From: Siphonodentalium dalli
Taxonomy: Eukaryota; Mollusca; Scaphopoda; Gadilida; Siphonodentaliidae
Assembly: GCA_032622095.1 (NCBI GenBank)
Contig: CP136069.1
Location: forward strand, 163,237,043 to 163,301,042
Direction: 5' to 3'
DNA length: 64,000 nucleotides
The notes under the pieces are model-generated. The model worked only from the letters and a program-made list of their open reading frames with translations, made no database searches and was not told the DNA's origin. Made by a program: the position numbers and the translations under genes. Shown one piece after another: positions 35,041 through 47,378 of the stretch; position 1 is the stretch's first letter, and each line of letters begins with the position of its first letter.

Positions 35041-38000
35041 ATATGACGAAGTCACGCCATCGACGAGAAATCGGGGGCCAGGCCAGAGGGGAGAAAGGAG
35101 AGGGGCCGGTACACACAGGGCACCCAAGGGAGGCGCGTCCGTGGCGAGGACAACAGTGGAGCAGAATAACGACTTTATGGTGCGGGAGCGAGATGAATAG
35201 CGGTGGATGGACGATGGAGATGCTACAGCCGAACGGAAGTGGCTAGTCAAAGTAGAACTGGCCGTCGAACCGGAACCCAAGTTGGTCGAAAGCGGGCGGT
35301 GGATGGAAGGGGCGCGGTAGGCGGAGAAAATGTCTCCCTTTCCGAGAAGGGCCCCACGACCGAGGTGCTGAACGATGTGAACCGCGTCATCAGACCGCGA
35401 GTAGGAGACCGACGTGAATTCTGGGTAATGAAGTCTATGCGCGTGTAACCAGATGGGTAGGAAATATTGTGGAGAAGGCGGAAATCGCCGGGCGAGGAAT
35501 TAGGCGCCAAGCCAAGAGGGGAGACCCGGAGCGGAGGCAGGGGCGGGAAGGGACCCACCACGCGACCCAAAGCTATCGCTTTAGCAAGTGAAGCACGGAC
35601 GACATTGGGGCGACCGAGGCAGACAGGAGTGATTGGATGGGGAGCGGGGGCCAGTGTGTTGTAGGTGGAAACCGGGGGGAACCAAGCCACAAGAGCGATT
35701 GCGCGGCGGGGATACAAGGCGAGCCAAAGCTTAAGCGGGAGGAGTTCGCGCGGCGAGAGAGCCAGACCGAAAGGGCCGAGGGGTAGCGGGCGGTGGCTGG
35801 TGGGGGTGGAGTATAGAAATAGCTGGAGCGTCACACAAGGAGCAAGCATGACGGAAGCGGGCGATGGTCGAGAGCGCGCTCAGGCATTCAAAACAGACTG
35901 GAGTACGTCGGTTGCCGGGTTGACGAGGCTGATCTCGAGGAGCAGACGAGGGCGCTGGTGGTACAGTGGGGGAGGGTTGGCGAGAGACACAAGAGCCAGC
36001 TATTGTCGATGGTGGCCCACGACAGCGATGGGCGAAGCGCGCGCTTGTTCCGGAGTTGTTCGTCGGAACGCGCCAGCCTAACCCCCCGAAATCCCACGCG
36101 GCCCAGCGGAACACTTGCATGTCCTGTGAAGAGCGAGAACGTTCGCCGACGGGCGGTACTGAAGGTGGAGCGAGCTGAAAGTGAAGAACGGGTCCGCCCA
36201 CTGATCGATGTCCGCAATCGACGAAGCCGATGCGCGGGATCGGATGCCCAGTTGACCAGACGGAAGCAGACGAAATGGCTGTGCGGCTATGAGCGAACCC
36301 CCGGGCGGCGGTAGGAGCGCAGCTAGGGGGACGTATTCGCCGCGAGCAATGCGGTGGCGAATCGTCGGGCACATGTGAGCCGAAATCGTCTAGGGTCGAA
36401 ACTGGCGGGGGCGGGCCCAAGCGCCCGGCCAGCTATGATCGAAATTGACGTCATTAAATAGTTCATTACCTCCAGTGAAAGCTGGCCGGACCCCGCCCCC
36501 AGGCATAGATCGCACGTTGGTCGGTGGCATCCGGGCGGCGGCACGTCGCTGAAGGCTGGCAATGGCATGGAAGGACGACTGCATGAAGAAGGCGCCGACT
36601 GATGTGGCGGAGGCGGGCCAAGGCGAACGGTTCTAGTGCGGCTGCGATGTGAGCTGTCCGATGAAGGGCACTCGGACACCGAGTGTCTGAGACGTCTGAG
36701 ACGATCCGAAACCCGGCCGCCGGGGGGTCCCCCGGGGCGGCGACGGCGGTCACCGCGAGGCGCAGTCTGAGGCAGAGCGGCATGTGGGTGCCGTGACATT
36801 ACCTAGGAAATGAAAAGAAAGTGAATTGGTTAGCGTACGAAGGTGACAATGGCTGGGAGTGCCAGAGCGGAGCAAGGCGCGTGGAGTGCGGTTTCAGTGG
36901 CCAATGGTAGCGGACAACGGGCGTGATGGCTGAACCAAATGGATGTGACGAAGGTATATAAAGCACCTGATAGATATAACACATACAATGTTGATACAGA
37001 CAAAGGGACTGGAGGCCAAGTGCTGACTCACCTATCGGTGCCCCCTCTCCCATATGTTATGACACTGAAAATAAATAATAAGTAATGGCAAAGCGACCTG
37101 ACCACCAAAAGCAAGTGGAATAGACATACATACCACCGGACACCCCACCCCCGAGTTAGTCCTAAGGTTGTAAAGAGATATAGGTATATACGGAAAGCCG
37201 AGTCTGTGTGGTACCATGGATGGCTAGTACGTATCGTAATGTGGAAGAGTAAGGCAAAGGAATCCCGAATCGTCTCGCGTATGGATGACTGTACAGCTAC
37301 GACATTTCTCGTATTTGCACACGCAGGTAGCGCGGGACCGTCAAATGCAAGATAATTGAATAAAGAAATATGGTAAGGAAGTAATTGATTTAATAGACGA
37401 ATTCGGGATTGAAAGGAGGAGGCGGCCAAAGAATAATGAAAGGCATTTACGATACCGTTCCAATGGGGCAGTTGATTGAAATGGCAATGTGAACGGATAG
37501 CAAGTTGCCACATTCACAGAGGAATCGACGGTTAAGTATATGGACAGGCCGCGGACCGACAGAGGAATACTGTGGTGGTACGGGTGTCGTATGCGTAATG
37601 GTGTGTACACAACCATGGGGGCTCTCGAATCGAAATTGTTGGTTGTATTCCAGTATAGTCCACAGCGGGCGGGAGGGCTACGAGAGAAGTCAAGAGGTAG
37701 CCATTGGTCTAACTAACTATTTACTCTTGCTATGTCGGAGAGAATGAATTATCTCAGTGTAAGGACAACTCGGCGATGAGTATTTTCTCGTTCTAACGCC
37801 GGGTGTACAGGGTGTTCAAAGAATGCCAGCACATAGAGATATATAAAATGTTGTTGTTGCTGTCGTCGTCGTAATCAACAAAGAAACGAACAAATGAGAC
37901 GCCCTTTATTAATAAATGAATGGAATATTTAATTAGCCCGGTGCAGAAATGTACCATGAATTCCAGGGTGGCGGAGTTTCTATCACTGGGGCCAAAGTGC

Positions 38001-38940
38001 CATCGCCATAAGCACATTGAGTTAAGAAAATGTCATGCTAGTGGAAGGGTAACGCTCATGACAATGTCACAGAACCGATCCGAAAAGTGGACTACTCGGC
38101 GAAGAGTATTAGCGGGGACCACGAGGCAGATAGGAGCACAGTCTAATATGACCTAACTGGGACTAAGTATAAGCCCATGCCACCGCTGAAGTATTGAGAA
38201 TTAAGCTGAATCCCGAGGCCACTCGTCAATGAGTAGGACTGGCGAATGATTGTGCGCCTGCGATCATAAAGTAAACGCTCTTTATAAACGCACATAATTA
38301 GTCAGCTAATAACCTATGTAGACGCCCCCACACTATAAGTTTATCTGGAAGACGAATATCAAAGCCGGTTACCTCCAAATGTCACCAACAAAAAACATCG
38401 GCGAACTCCGCCGACGAAAAGGGGGCAAGGTGCGATACCGACAAGTACGAGACGGACGAACGGACATACGGACGAACGGACAGACGGACGGGCGGACAGC
38501 CGGAACCCATGCGGACAAACCCCGTAAGTTGTCAAAGCGGCGGGGGACAGACAAAGAAATTGAAAAACAAACAATTGCTGAATGACGGACGGACGGATGG
38601 ACGGACGGAAGGACGGGCGGCAGACCGAGAACGGAATGCAGGCAACCAGAAGGGGGAGGGCGTCTAGGAACCGAGGGGATGTGACGCCCGCGAAAAATGG
38701 GCGTTGATGGAAAGGGGAGAAGCAATACACGGCGGACGAGTGTGCAAGACAAACCGGTCAAGCGGCGACCGTTCATTGGAAAAAGACCAACAAAAACAAA
38801 ACAAAACAAGAGCAACGCGAGGGTGTGGCAAAACACGCCCTTTAGCCATTTCGAAGGGGCTGAACGCAAAGAAGAGAATACCTTGAGCGGACAGGTATAC
38901 ATATAAACATATAGCTAAGGTACAAGGTGTAAGTCGGATG
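35041..38940 (+). other. Cargo of element 2, GC-rich then mixed part
   Basis: GC-rich low-complexity DNA runs to about 36.8 kb, and its open frames lack recognisable domains. A 10-bp stem CCGGCCAGCT / AGCTGGCCGG lies at 36425-36489. A TATA-like TATATAAAG is at about 36956. GGAC/GACG microsatellite runs occur at about 38440-38500 and 38580-38625. No gene is supported. Confidence 0.55.
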
Positions 38941-40570
38941 AAAAAAAGTAATCACCCGTCAGTGAGAAATACCATATTGGAATATACCTATGGGTGAAAA
39001 CTGTATCAGGGTGAAATGATTCAATCACTCGTTGAAGAGAAAACTATATAGTATATATTTATAGGTGACGATTGTGTTAGGGACAATTAAAATTAAATGA
39101 TATGATCACTCGTCAAAGAGAAATACCAAGTTATTAGGATAGCGTTATATGTGGTGGTTGAAATAGGGTTAAATCAAGTAATCACTCGTAATGAGAGAAA
39201 ACATATCAACTAAGATATAATAACAGGTGATGATCGCATTAGGGTCTATGGAGAGTAAACAATGTAATCACTCGTCGAGGAGAGATAACATGGAATTATA
39301 TTATATTACTAGGTGAACTTTGTATTAGGGGTATTGAAAGTCCCTTAAGTTTAAATAAAGAAAAGGGATAGAATACGCAAAAATCAGTAACTCTAAAACT
39401 TAAATCAAGTGATCACGCGTCAATTACTTCATACGTGACAAAAAGTTTAATGTAGGCATCTCAGCTACTGCCAGCAAACAACATTGGATAGACCAGTCAC
39501 ACCATGCGCGAAGTAATGGTGATGGCGAAAGAATGTAAATATGGGTACCGATAGATAAACCATTAATAGTGTAATCACTCGACAAAGAGAAACGTCGAAG
39601 TATGAAGGATATCATAGGAATGTTGTATTAGGGGTTCCTAAAATAAATCATGTATGTATGACTAATAAGGATGGGAAATGTATATGAACAGCATGAAAAT
39701 ATTAACCAAGTAATCCTTGGTGGATTGATTTTAAAGGAAAGCGATACAGGAGTTAAATGTAGGCACCTCAGCTAACTACCAACATAAACATGGTATCGAT
39801 TAGTGATATCAAATATGCAGGCAAGGATCTTGGCAAAGTCAAGTTATAAGGATATCCATAAATGGTTACTGGTAAATCAAGTAATCATTCGTCGGTGAGG
39901 ACGAACAAATGAATAAACAGAAAGTATCGGTGATAAAATTACAAGGGGATGCAATCGCATCATGTTTGAATGACTAACATGGATGGGAAATATATATATA
40001 CCAGTATAGAGAAAAGTCAACAAAGGGATCAATAGAAAATGAGTTACCAAGATGCGGTGTGGCTTAAGTAAGATGTAGGTATAATGCGAATACAACCACC
40101 TTAATAGAGTCTGTAGAAGGCGTGCGTTAAGCCGGAGGAAAATATGGACATGAGCACCGTAAGCACGGGTGACGACACACATGGATTTAAAGCCATAATA
40201 AAGGGAAAACAGTCAGGGGCACGGGCGTAACTTGACCAGGTGCGAAAGTGAGATTATAACTGGTATACCGGATAACAAATTAAGTTAAATCAGTGAACAG
40301 TAAATAACCAGGTATTTAAAGTAACATGTAGCGCAAGTGAGAGGTATATATTGGAAAAAATAAAGTAATCACAGGTCAATGAGAAATACCATATTGGGGT
40401 ATATAAGCGGGTAACGACTGTATTAAGAGTTCAATCAGGTAATCACTCGTCAATGAGAAAAGTCATATCACCAAGACTATATAACTAGGTGATAATTGCT
40501 AGGGTGATAGAAATTAAATATTGTAATCACTCGTCAATGAGAAATAAAAATATTAGAATTATCTCAGGTG
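38941..40570 (+). repeat. AT-rich ~75-85-bp satellite, about 12 units
   Basis: The recurrent core is AATCACTCGTCAATGAGA, seen near 38949, 39022, 39102, 39178, 39262, 39409, 39571, 39709, 39880, 40363, 40438 and 40520. Each is usually followed by an AGGTGATGATTGTATTAGGG-type second box. A second motif, AACATGGATGGGAAATATAT, recurs near 39660, 39975 and 40616. Confidence 0.75.
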
Positions 40571-40734
40571 GTGATAATAGTAGGGAATATCAAGTGCAAC
40601 ATGTCGGAATTACTAACATGGATGGGAAATATATATATAACCGGTATGGATAAAAGTCAATCAAGGGATCAATAGTAAATGAGTTCACAAGGTATGGTGC
40701 GGCTTAAGTGAGATGTCGATATCATGCGGACTTG

Positions 40735-41110
40735 GCCGGTATCGGTAGCTGGGAAACACACAGACCAACCTCGGCGCAGGTAAAATAATCCAAGCTGGAG
40801 TTATCGGTCGGAAACCAAATTGAGTAACATGCGGTCAAATTCTAATTCGAAAAGGGGGGGGGCGGAACGCTGGGAGAATTAATTGGACGGAACCCACAGT
40901 CGGACGTGGCCTGTATCCTTAGCTAAGAAAGACGCACACCAACTTTGGAGCAGAGCAAATAATCCAAACTGAAGTTATCGGACGGAACCCAAATGGTAAC
41001 GGACGGACGGACGGACGGACAGACGGACGGATAGACAGACGGACGGACGAAAGACCCGGCCCAGAGTGGGGGACAAATACTAAGTCGAGGTGCAGATAAA
41101 TTAATCCAAA
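40735..41110 (+). repeat. Three diverged ~170-bp units with GGAC microsatellite
   Basis: Units near 40735, 40905 and 41085 share AATAATCCAA(A/G)CTG and GAGTTATCGG-type blocks. A (GGAC)n run sits at about 40999-41050. Confidence 0.6.
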
Positions 41111-41455
41111 CTGGGACGGACGGACAGACCGACAACATAAAACGACCTATTGCCAAAAAGGCGTAACATGAAAGGCCGTGGCTGTTACCTGATCGGGAAA
41201 AACGCAGCGGACGAGGAGCGAGGTGATTACACACACAAAGAGAACGCCGAACAGCAATTAGGACAATGCGGTGGGACACTCAAAACCAGACCGCCGGGAA
41301 CCAGGGCGTAACCACGGGATAAATATTGGAGACGACGGATTAGAAGCCGATGGCGGTACTGTGAGACAGTGGGCAAGGAGAAAAACAAGGTGGCAATACA
41401 TGACCTTAAACTGTAGATGATTGGAGATAGCGGCGAGCAGCGATGGAAACAGATA

Positions 41456-41699
41456 GAAAATTTTACGTCCTCGCTCTGTGGACAAAAGTTGTAATGGACG
41501 GAAGTGACAATATTTTCTGCGCATGCTCGGAGCGGATAACTCTATTTGGCATGAGTGACCTTAGTTGTCAGTGATGTTGTAGCTCTCGAAAGTCACACCC
41601 CGGTATTCTACGCTTATTGGAGCCAACGCGACTTGCCGCTTAATTGAAGACGTTGAGCTTGTATAAATTGCCACAAGGGTGATTCCTTGTGGCTTCTTA
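41456..41699 (+). repeat. Shared 3' block, copy 2, with terminal hairpin
   Basis: Same sequence as 34294-34537. The 9-bp-stem hairpin is at 41670-41693, followed by TTCTTA at the right border of the pair. Confidence 0.93.
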
Positions 41700-41930
41700 A
41701 TATATGAATTGAAGGCAAATCCACCCAGAAACTATGTCATGAAACCATTAAGTCTGAGGGAAAATCAATACTAATGTCATTTTTAGGGGTAGATTTTGGC
41801 GTGTTCTAATTTATTGCATATACATATACTACATGTATGGTGTTACCATATGGCTCATGCAGTGAAACATTTGGGATGTACAAAAATATCGAGCAAAAAA
41901 ACTCATTGAACAAAACGATTAGATGCATAT
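41700..41930 (+). repeat. Repeat unit copy A, right part
   Basis: TATGAATTGAAGGCAAATCC and the next ~220 bases match 43769-43990 in copy B. This is the continuation of the unit interrupted by the element pair. Confidence 0.7.
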
Positions 41931-42362
41931 AGCTGTAGCTTGAGCTTGACTTTGACAACAATTGATGTGGGCTTGATAATAGCCTTAACATGTCACACTT
42001 CACCAAAGATGGCGATAATTCGTGAGTCATAAGAAACTTTCAATAATGTCTTTCTTTCCAATTTCTATTTAAATTTTAAATAAGGAAGCATATTTATTTC
42101 TCATTTTCGTAATGTCTACAGTAGTGTAGGAATTGGTCAGCAATGGTTTCTGTTGCCCCATAATGACATTATGGGTACTCTGGTGAATGGTTATTATATA
42201 AATCAAAGTTCAGATGACTACATCTAAGATGAATCAAAATAGTCTAAATTATTTGGTTTCTTCAAGCATACCATAATTAAAAAAAAATGTATTGTTTCAT
42301 TGTTTCAGATTCCGAGCTTCGTAGTAGTTCATTGCACATTGTCAAGGCTCCAAGTATAAATG

Positions 42363-42873
42363 ACCGCGGACACACGTATCACAGTAGCGATGGCATAGTA
42401 GGTGTGACAATTAATTATGGTGCAATTTTGGTGACAATTGGTCGTCATATTCCTGTGCCATAGTGAGACATGTCGCCCGCCGCCCATTCACACAATGAGT
42501 CTTTTCCAAGCTCTATCAGCGTCGAGATCTACATCTCAATGATTTATCAAACCGAATGTCTTGTCGCTGTTGATCGTTACTCAACACGCAATGTTATATT
42601 TTTAATGCTAACACATAAGACAATTCTGGACGATCGTTCGTGCAATTTTATGTATCGTAGAGAATACAATGTGGCTAAACGTAATGAGTAGAGATCAACC
42701 TTGGTGAAACGCAATGGGTTAATTTATCAGTCGACTCACTGTGCGAATATGCGGCGCGCGACACGACTCCCTATGGCATATAAATTATGTTGACCAATTG
42801 TCACCAAACTCTACCATAATTAATTGTCACACCTACTATGCCATCGCTACTGTGATACCTGTGTCCACAGCCA
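42363..42873. mobile_element. ~510-bp TIR element with ~80-bp inverted repeats
   Basis: The left arm has GGACACACGTATCACAGTAG then CGATGGCATAGTAGGTGTGA. The right arm has the inverse, ending CTGTGTCCACAGCC. The uninterrupted site exists in copy A at about 30046 (TATAAATGAGATTTCC). A candidate 5-bp target duplication is AATGA; a 2-bp AA reading is also possible. No credible ORF inside. Confidence 0.8.
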
Positions 42874-43599
42874 ATGAGATTTCCACATGCTGTGGTTCTG
42901 CGGACTGAAAAATATATGCTCCAATTATTTTAACAATATAATAACACCCCAACGCTTTCACAAACCATTTTGCCTTTATTTTGAGCAATCCAGTTGAAAC
43001 ATAGAGTAGGGACATAGCCACATGCGGAAATTGAAGTCATTTCAAGCATATTATGTTGTCTATTGGGTATGTATGATGACCAACGTCATTTAATTATGTT
43101 AGTAAAAGTTAATTAATGCTACATGTATAAACAAAACAGGTCACGTTCCAAGTTTAACATCAATTACCGTGAACGATATTAATTAAACTACATGACCCAT
43201 TGTTTTAAAGTTGTGTATGTGATGTACCTTTAACACATCAAAAGACGTTAGCAAAACAACAAAAACATTTGGAGTTCCAAATTCACAATAACACGTGTAG
43301 GGTCAGCAAGTTCAAAATACTCAATTTCAGTTCTTTAATTTCAGTAAATCAATACAAATGGTATTTCAGCTATACAGATTTAAATATTAATACATGGCAA
43401 AAGCACAATTAACAGCTACATGATTAATAACAGCATATTTAATATTAATATATCACATGAAACCACTAAAATATCATTGAAACATTCATTTGATATTTTC
43501 TTATCTCTCACGCCGTGCATGTATGCATTTTACAAGCATTTTCAGCTTTTAAAGATTTTGATTTGTTAAAAAGGCATAAAGCTCTAGTTTTTTCATGTC

Positions 43600-43760
43600 A
43601 TATACAAGATCTTCAATTCGATATGTTGGGATATAAGATTTTATGAAACTCGTTAGATAAATTTGATTCACAACTCGTCTACGATTCGTTGTGAATCAAA
43701 TTTATCAAATTCGTTTCATAAAATCTTATATCCCAACATCACTCGTTGGAGATCCTCTAT
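43600..43760. repeat. Hairpin element with ACTCGT boundaries
   Basis: Core 43623-43739: ATGTTGGGATATAAGATTTT and its inverse enclose a second stem, ATAAATTTGATTCACAA with its inverse. ACTCGT or ACGAGT motifs mark the stem edges. The right end ACTCGTTGGAGATCCTCT reappears inverted at the left end of the hairpin at 44776. Confidence 0.8.
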
Positions 43761-43990
43761 AATTATATGAATTGAAGGCACATCCACCCAGAAATTATGT
43801 CATGAAACCATTAAGTGTGATGGAAATTCAATAATAATGTCATTTGAATGTGTAGATTTCGGCGTGTCCTAACTTATTGCATGTACATATACTACATGTA
43901 TAGTTTTGCTATATGGCTCATGTCAGCGAAACATTTGCGATGTACAAAAATATCGAGCAAAAAAAATATCATTAAACAAAAAGATTAAGA

Positions 43991-44775
43991 CCAAGCCAGA
44001 GTGGATATTTCGCTATATACAATCTATTTATATACTATATACATACTAGTTATTGACACTCGCGTCATTCACACAGGAATATACAATATGGCCTTATTTT
44101 GATTTGTAATTGTTAGTATTACACTCTTTTCACCACAGTTCATTGAAAGAATGGACTCTAATCAGTCGTAATTTTTTGTGTAAATTAGACCAAACGTAAA
44201 TCTGGGTAGCCTTGACTGACAGACCATACATGTATTCCGAATTGTCCGTACTTTGCCAAAGAGGTCAAAGGTTGTAGAGTTCCAGAATTACAGTACGTTG
44301 TATCAGTCAGATCTCTCTAGTTATGAGAAATCAGAAGATTCATAATGTAAACAAATGGATTCACCCCACTCACGGTTTAAAACCCCAAAAAATAATTCAC
44401 CATTCATTTTGTACGAAGTATTATAGAATATAAACTACCAACATCAAAGTGAAAATATTGTTATGCTGTCGAAATAGGAATGGAAACATTTTTCTGAATT
44501 TAACCAATACGTTTCTTCACGCTGGGGATGCTTGTTTCATTATGTTCATTTCATTCATAAGATGTCACCATGTCGATTTAAACGAAAGTCAATGAACGTC
44601 AGCGTGTAACTTTTTCTATTGACCGAATTTGCCCGAACCTGCATGAATTTATCTTCTGCTTTGTTCATAATTATGTTTCCTCTCGATTCAAGAAAATAGT
44701 AGGATATTTATTGATTATCAGATGCATGTATGTACTATGTTGTCTTATTATAACAATTAATTCAATATTAAAGAT
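43991..44775. other. AT-rich spacer, nothing recognised
   Basis: No gene or repeat identified. Confidence 0.4.
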
Positions 44776-44930
44776 ATAGAGGATCTACAACGAGTCCCCA
44801 GTTTATAGCGGAATTTACAAAACAAGTCCAAAAAATAAGATCTGGACCGAGCCTTTGGCGAGGTCCAGGCCTAATTTACTGGACGAGTTTTGTAATTTCC
44901 GCTATAAACTGGGGACGAATTGTATATTCA
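44776..44930. repeat. Hairpin element, related ends
   Basis: Arms CCCCAGTTTATAGCGGAA and its inverse TTCCGCTATAAACTGGGG are at about 44796 and 44897. A nested CTGGACC / GGTCCAG stem lies in the middle. The outer end AGAGGATCTACAACGAGT matches the other hairpin's end, while the stems are unrelated. Confidence 0.8.
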
Positions 44931-45788
44931 ATTTATTACATGATCCAAAATATCGACAAAACAACATACTTAAATTAACAAATGGGACATGAAAAGTTAC
45001 ATCGATGACGTTTCACGTAACTCGTTGTTTTCCCGCATAAAGAAATAGTCCCAGATAAATAAAGACTCTTTGGCGCATTTAATGGCGTATAATTAATGAC
45101 ATAACTTTTTCAAACTCTTCATTCATGATAGTTTGTTGGAAAAATATTGGAAGCCATAGTATTTTGAGACGTAGCGTACGGAATGTTAACACAACGACAA
45201 ACCGGAAGTCAAAGGTCACCTGGCACTATTTCCTGTTATTAAACGAACGCTTAATATCACAATTTATAGAATGGGTTTATTGAATGGAATAAGGGTAGGA
45301 TCATTTAATAAATGTTATTTCGTTTCGCAAAGTAACATGTGGTATCAAGTGGTGTACATTGATCGGAAATTATATATTTTAGGTGTTTTGGGTAGTGGTG
45401 TGGCTTTCACGATGCAGCATCTCCCACCGGCGCGAAAATAAACCTTCATCAAGTCTGATTGTATTGCTATAGTTGAAATTTCGGTGATGTTATTTTGATT
45501 CATGTCAAATACTCATATATTTGGAGCATAACTCGTCTGTAGTGAAAATTAAAACTTCCTAGATATGGTTTTAACTGACAAGTCTCGAGTGTTATTCAAA
45601 ACTTCTGACGGAGAGGGTCCAATAATTTGATCCAACAGACAGACACAAATTTTACGACGTTCATTTAAATGTTGGTGAGAATGTCATGTCGATGATGGAT
45701 GTTGATGATGGTTATGCATGCGAGGTTCACATCGACCGATTTGGCTTGATGCTTCGACTTCCTATTGCGACATTAATGCTTTGAGCTT
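44931..45788. other. AT-rich spacer, nothing recognised
   Basis: No gene or repeat identified. Confidence 0.4.
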
Positions 45789-45797
45789 ATTGTTCTT

Positions 45798-46612
45798 CAG
45801 TTCTGATTAAAACCATACTCAGACTCTAAAAGTATTGAGTCTGGTGAAAATGGGTAGAGATTCCATTACTCCCGGCAGGAATTACGTAATTGCCAAGCAA
45901 TCACAATATCCTCAAGAACGCGAGGTTGCCAATTAGGCGATAGTCGCATGGAAACCCCCAAGACAATGGGAATTCCTTCAGCCGGTGCCGATTCCAGTAA
46001 ACCCCGCCCAATAGTTATAAATAACACCATAACTTTTCCGCCTCGTGGCTAATGTTTACAAATTCAGAGTTTTACGACAGCAAATTTAACATTGAAAAAC
46101 GTATTTATAGAGTGCATAATTGACCAATTTCACTTAATATGTAGTATAATTGAATGTTATTAAGAAATTCAACATTTAGTACCGAATAATTTAGAAGTCG
46201 CGATGTCGTAAATTTATTTAATTTCCGGCATATGATGTTAACTTCGAAATTAAACAAAGAAATATTATTTTGATTCGAGTCACAAACGCATTTAAAGTTT
46301 GTTAAACGTGATTAATCTCAGTTAAAATTATGTCACAAGGCGCAGAAGATATTCTGAGAGAATGTGTAGCATCAATTCTACCAGGAACTGGCATAAAGAG
46401 TCTGCGGAAACGAAACTCTTACGCGAAAACGAAACCGAAACCGAAACTACATTATGTCAATCAAAGCTATTTTTAAAGACAAATGTGGGCGGTGACGTCA
46501 TACTGCAGGGGGTTATCTGTGGAAGTTAATTATAGCGACAGTAATGCGATATATAGCGGGTTTCATCAGACTCAGTACTTTTAGGGTCTGAGTATGGTTT
46601 TAATCAGAACTG
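45798..46612. mobile_element. 815-bp TIR transposon with 9-bp target duplication
   Basis: Ends CAGTTCTGATTAAAACCATA and its inverse, extending to ~50-bp imperfect terminal repeats. Flanked by exact ATTGTTCTT duplications at 45789-45797 and 46613-46621. No ORF. A 9-bp duplication suggests a Mutator-type transposase source, but hAT-like (8 bp) cannot be excluded. Confidence 0.85.
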
Positions 46613-46719
46613 ATTGTTCTTCTGTGCGATTTCATCGTCGTATTATCTAAAACAATAGGTGACGTCCGAGTCACAGGATCAGATATAGCCTGTTTATAAA
46701 TGCTTTACTTGAGACAATA

Positions 46720-47080
46720 ATAGGCACTTTCGCACAATGAACGACGACAAATAATGATTACGTATAGGGTACAACGTCGCTAGAATTTGTGATCTTTATA
46801 TTCGTTTATCCCTAATCATTGCTACGATTAGAGGTTTGGATTTTCAACAAAACTCACAAATATATGATATAGTAATAAGTTCGCGATCGTTTCTCAGCTC
46901 CTCAATGTGGGACATGACCCTGAGATTATGTCCTTAAATTGTGATCGTCGTGTGGCCTTACTTATTATCTACTGATGGCAATCAAATCATTCGTCATCTT
47001 GAAACCCGAGACGCTTGCGAAACACAAAGGGCTAAGCTATGACCTGATAACATCATAAATAAGTACAAAATTATCATCTC
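46720..47080 (+). repeat. Dispersed repeat shared with receptor-paralog intron
   Basis: Shares TTTTCAACAAAACTCACAAA, GTCCTTAAATTGT and TTGCGAAACACAAAG with about 53745-54100, in the same orientation. A shorter related piece is inverted at 10755-10850. Confidence 0.6.
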
Positions 47081-47378
47081 AGGCTGTCCCATAATCTCCT
47101 CACTGCGATCAGCGAGCACGATTGTCTCATAAACGGACTCGTCATCGTCAATTATTCTAAAAGTTTTTTGGGCCGCCCCATAAAATTACAACAAAGAGGT
47201 ATTCGTAATAATTATAGATAAGATAAGTTTAATAGGCAAAACATCCTTATAAGGACAGTATGCAAACATAATAATATATAGTTGTACATTAAACAATATA
47301 ATAAATGATATAATAATAGATGGTAATATATAACCATTTAAGTAAAGCTGAATGTGCATAGGGTCGTCTCGTCTTCAT

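Larger units (their letters stand above)
34536..41699 (+). mobile_element. Helitron/Helentron-like element 2 (~7.2 kb)
   Basis: It has the same 5' block (34535-35040) and 3' block (41456-41699) as element 1 but different cargo: GC-rich DNA to about 36.8 kb, mixed DNA to 38.9 kb, then AT-rich satellite arrays and GGAC microsatellites. It abuts element 1 head to tail without intervening DNA. After the end comes TAATATATG, the continuation of repeat unit A. No transposase, Rep or helicase is seen. Confidence 0.55.
41940..43990 (+). repeat. Repeat unit copy B
   Basis: A direct copy of unit A (29.69-30.76 plus 41.70-41.93 kb). It lacks the tandem element pair and the 98-bp palindrome, but has its own inserts at 42363-42873 and 43600-43760. 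It therefore serves as an internal empty-site reference. Confidence 0.65.

Noticed and set aside
35247-36799. Several 100-230-codon frames on both strands in element 2
   Set aside because: High GC gives few stops; frames overlap on both strands and show no domain.
36956-36965. TATA box in element 2
   Set aside because: TATATAAAG is present, but no downstream gene or initiator supports a promoter.
46720-47080. Third partial copy of the receptor gene
   Set aside because: Only intronic repeat sequence matches; no exon is found next to it.
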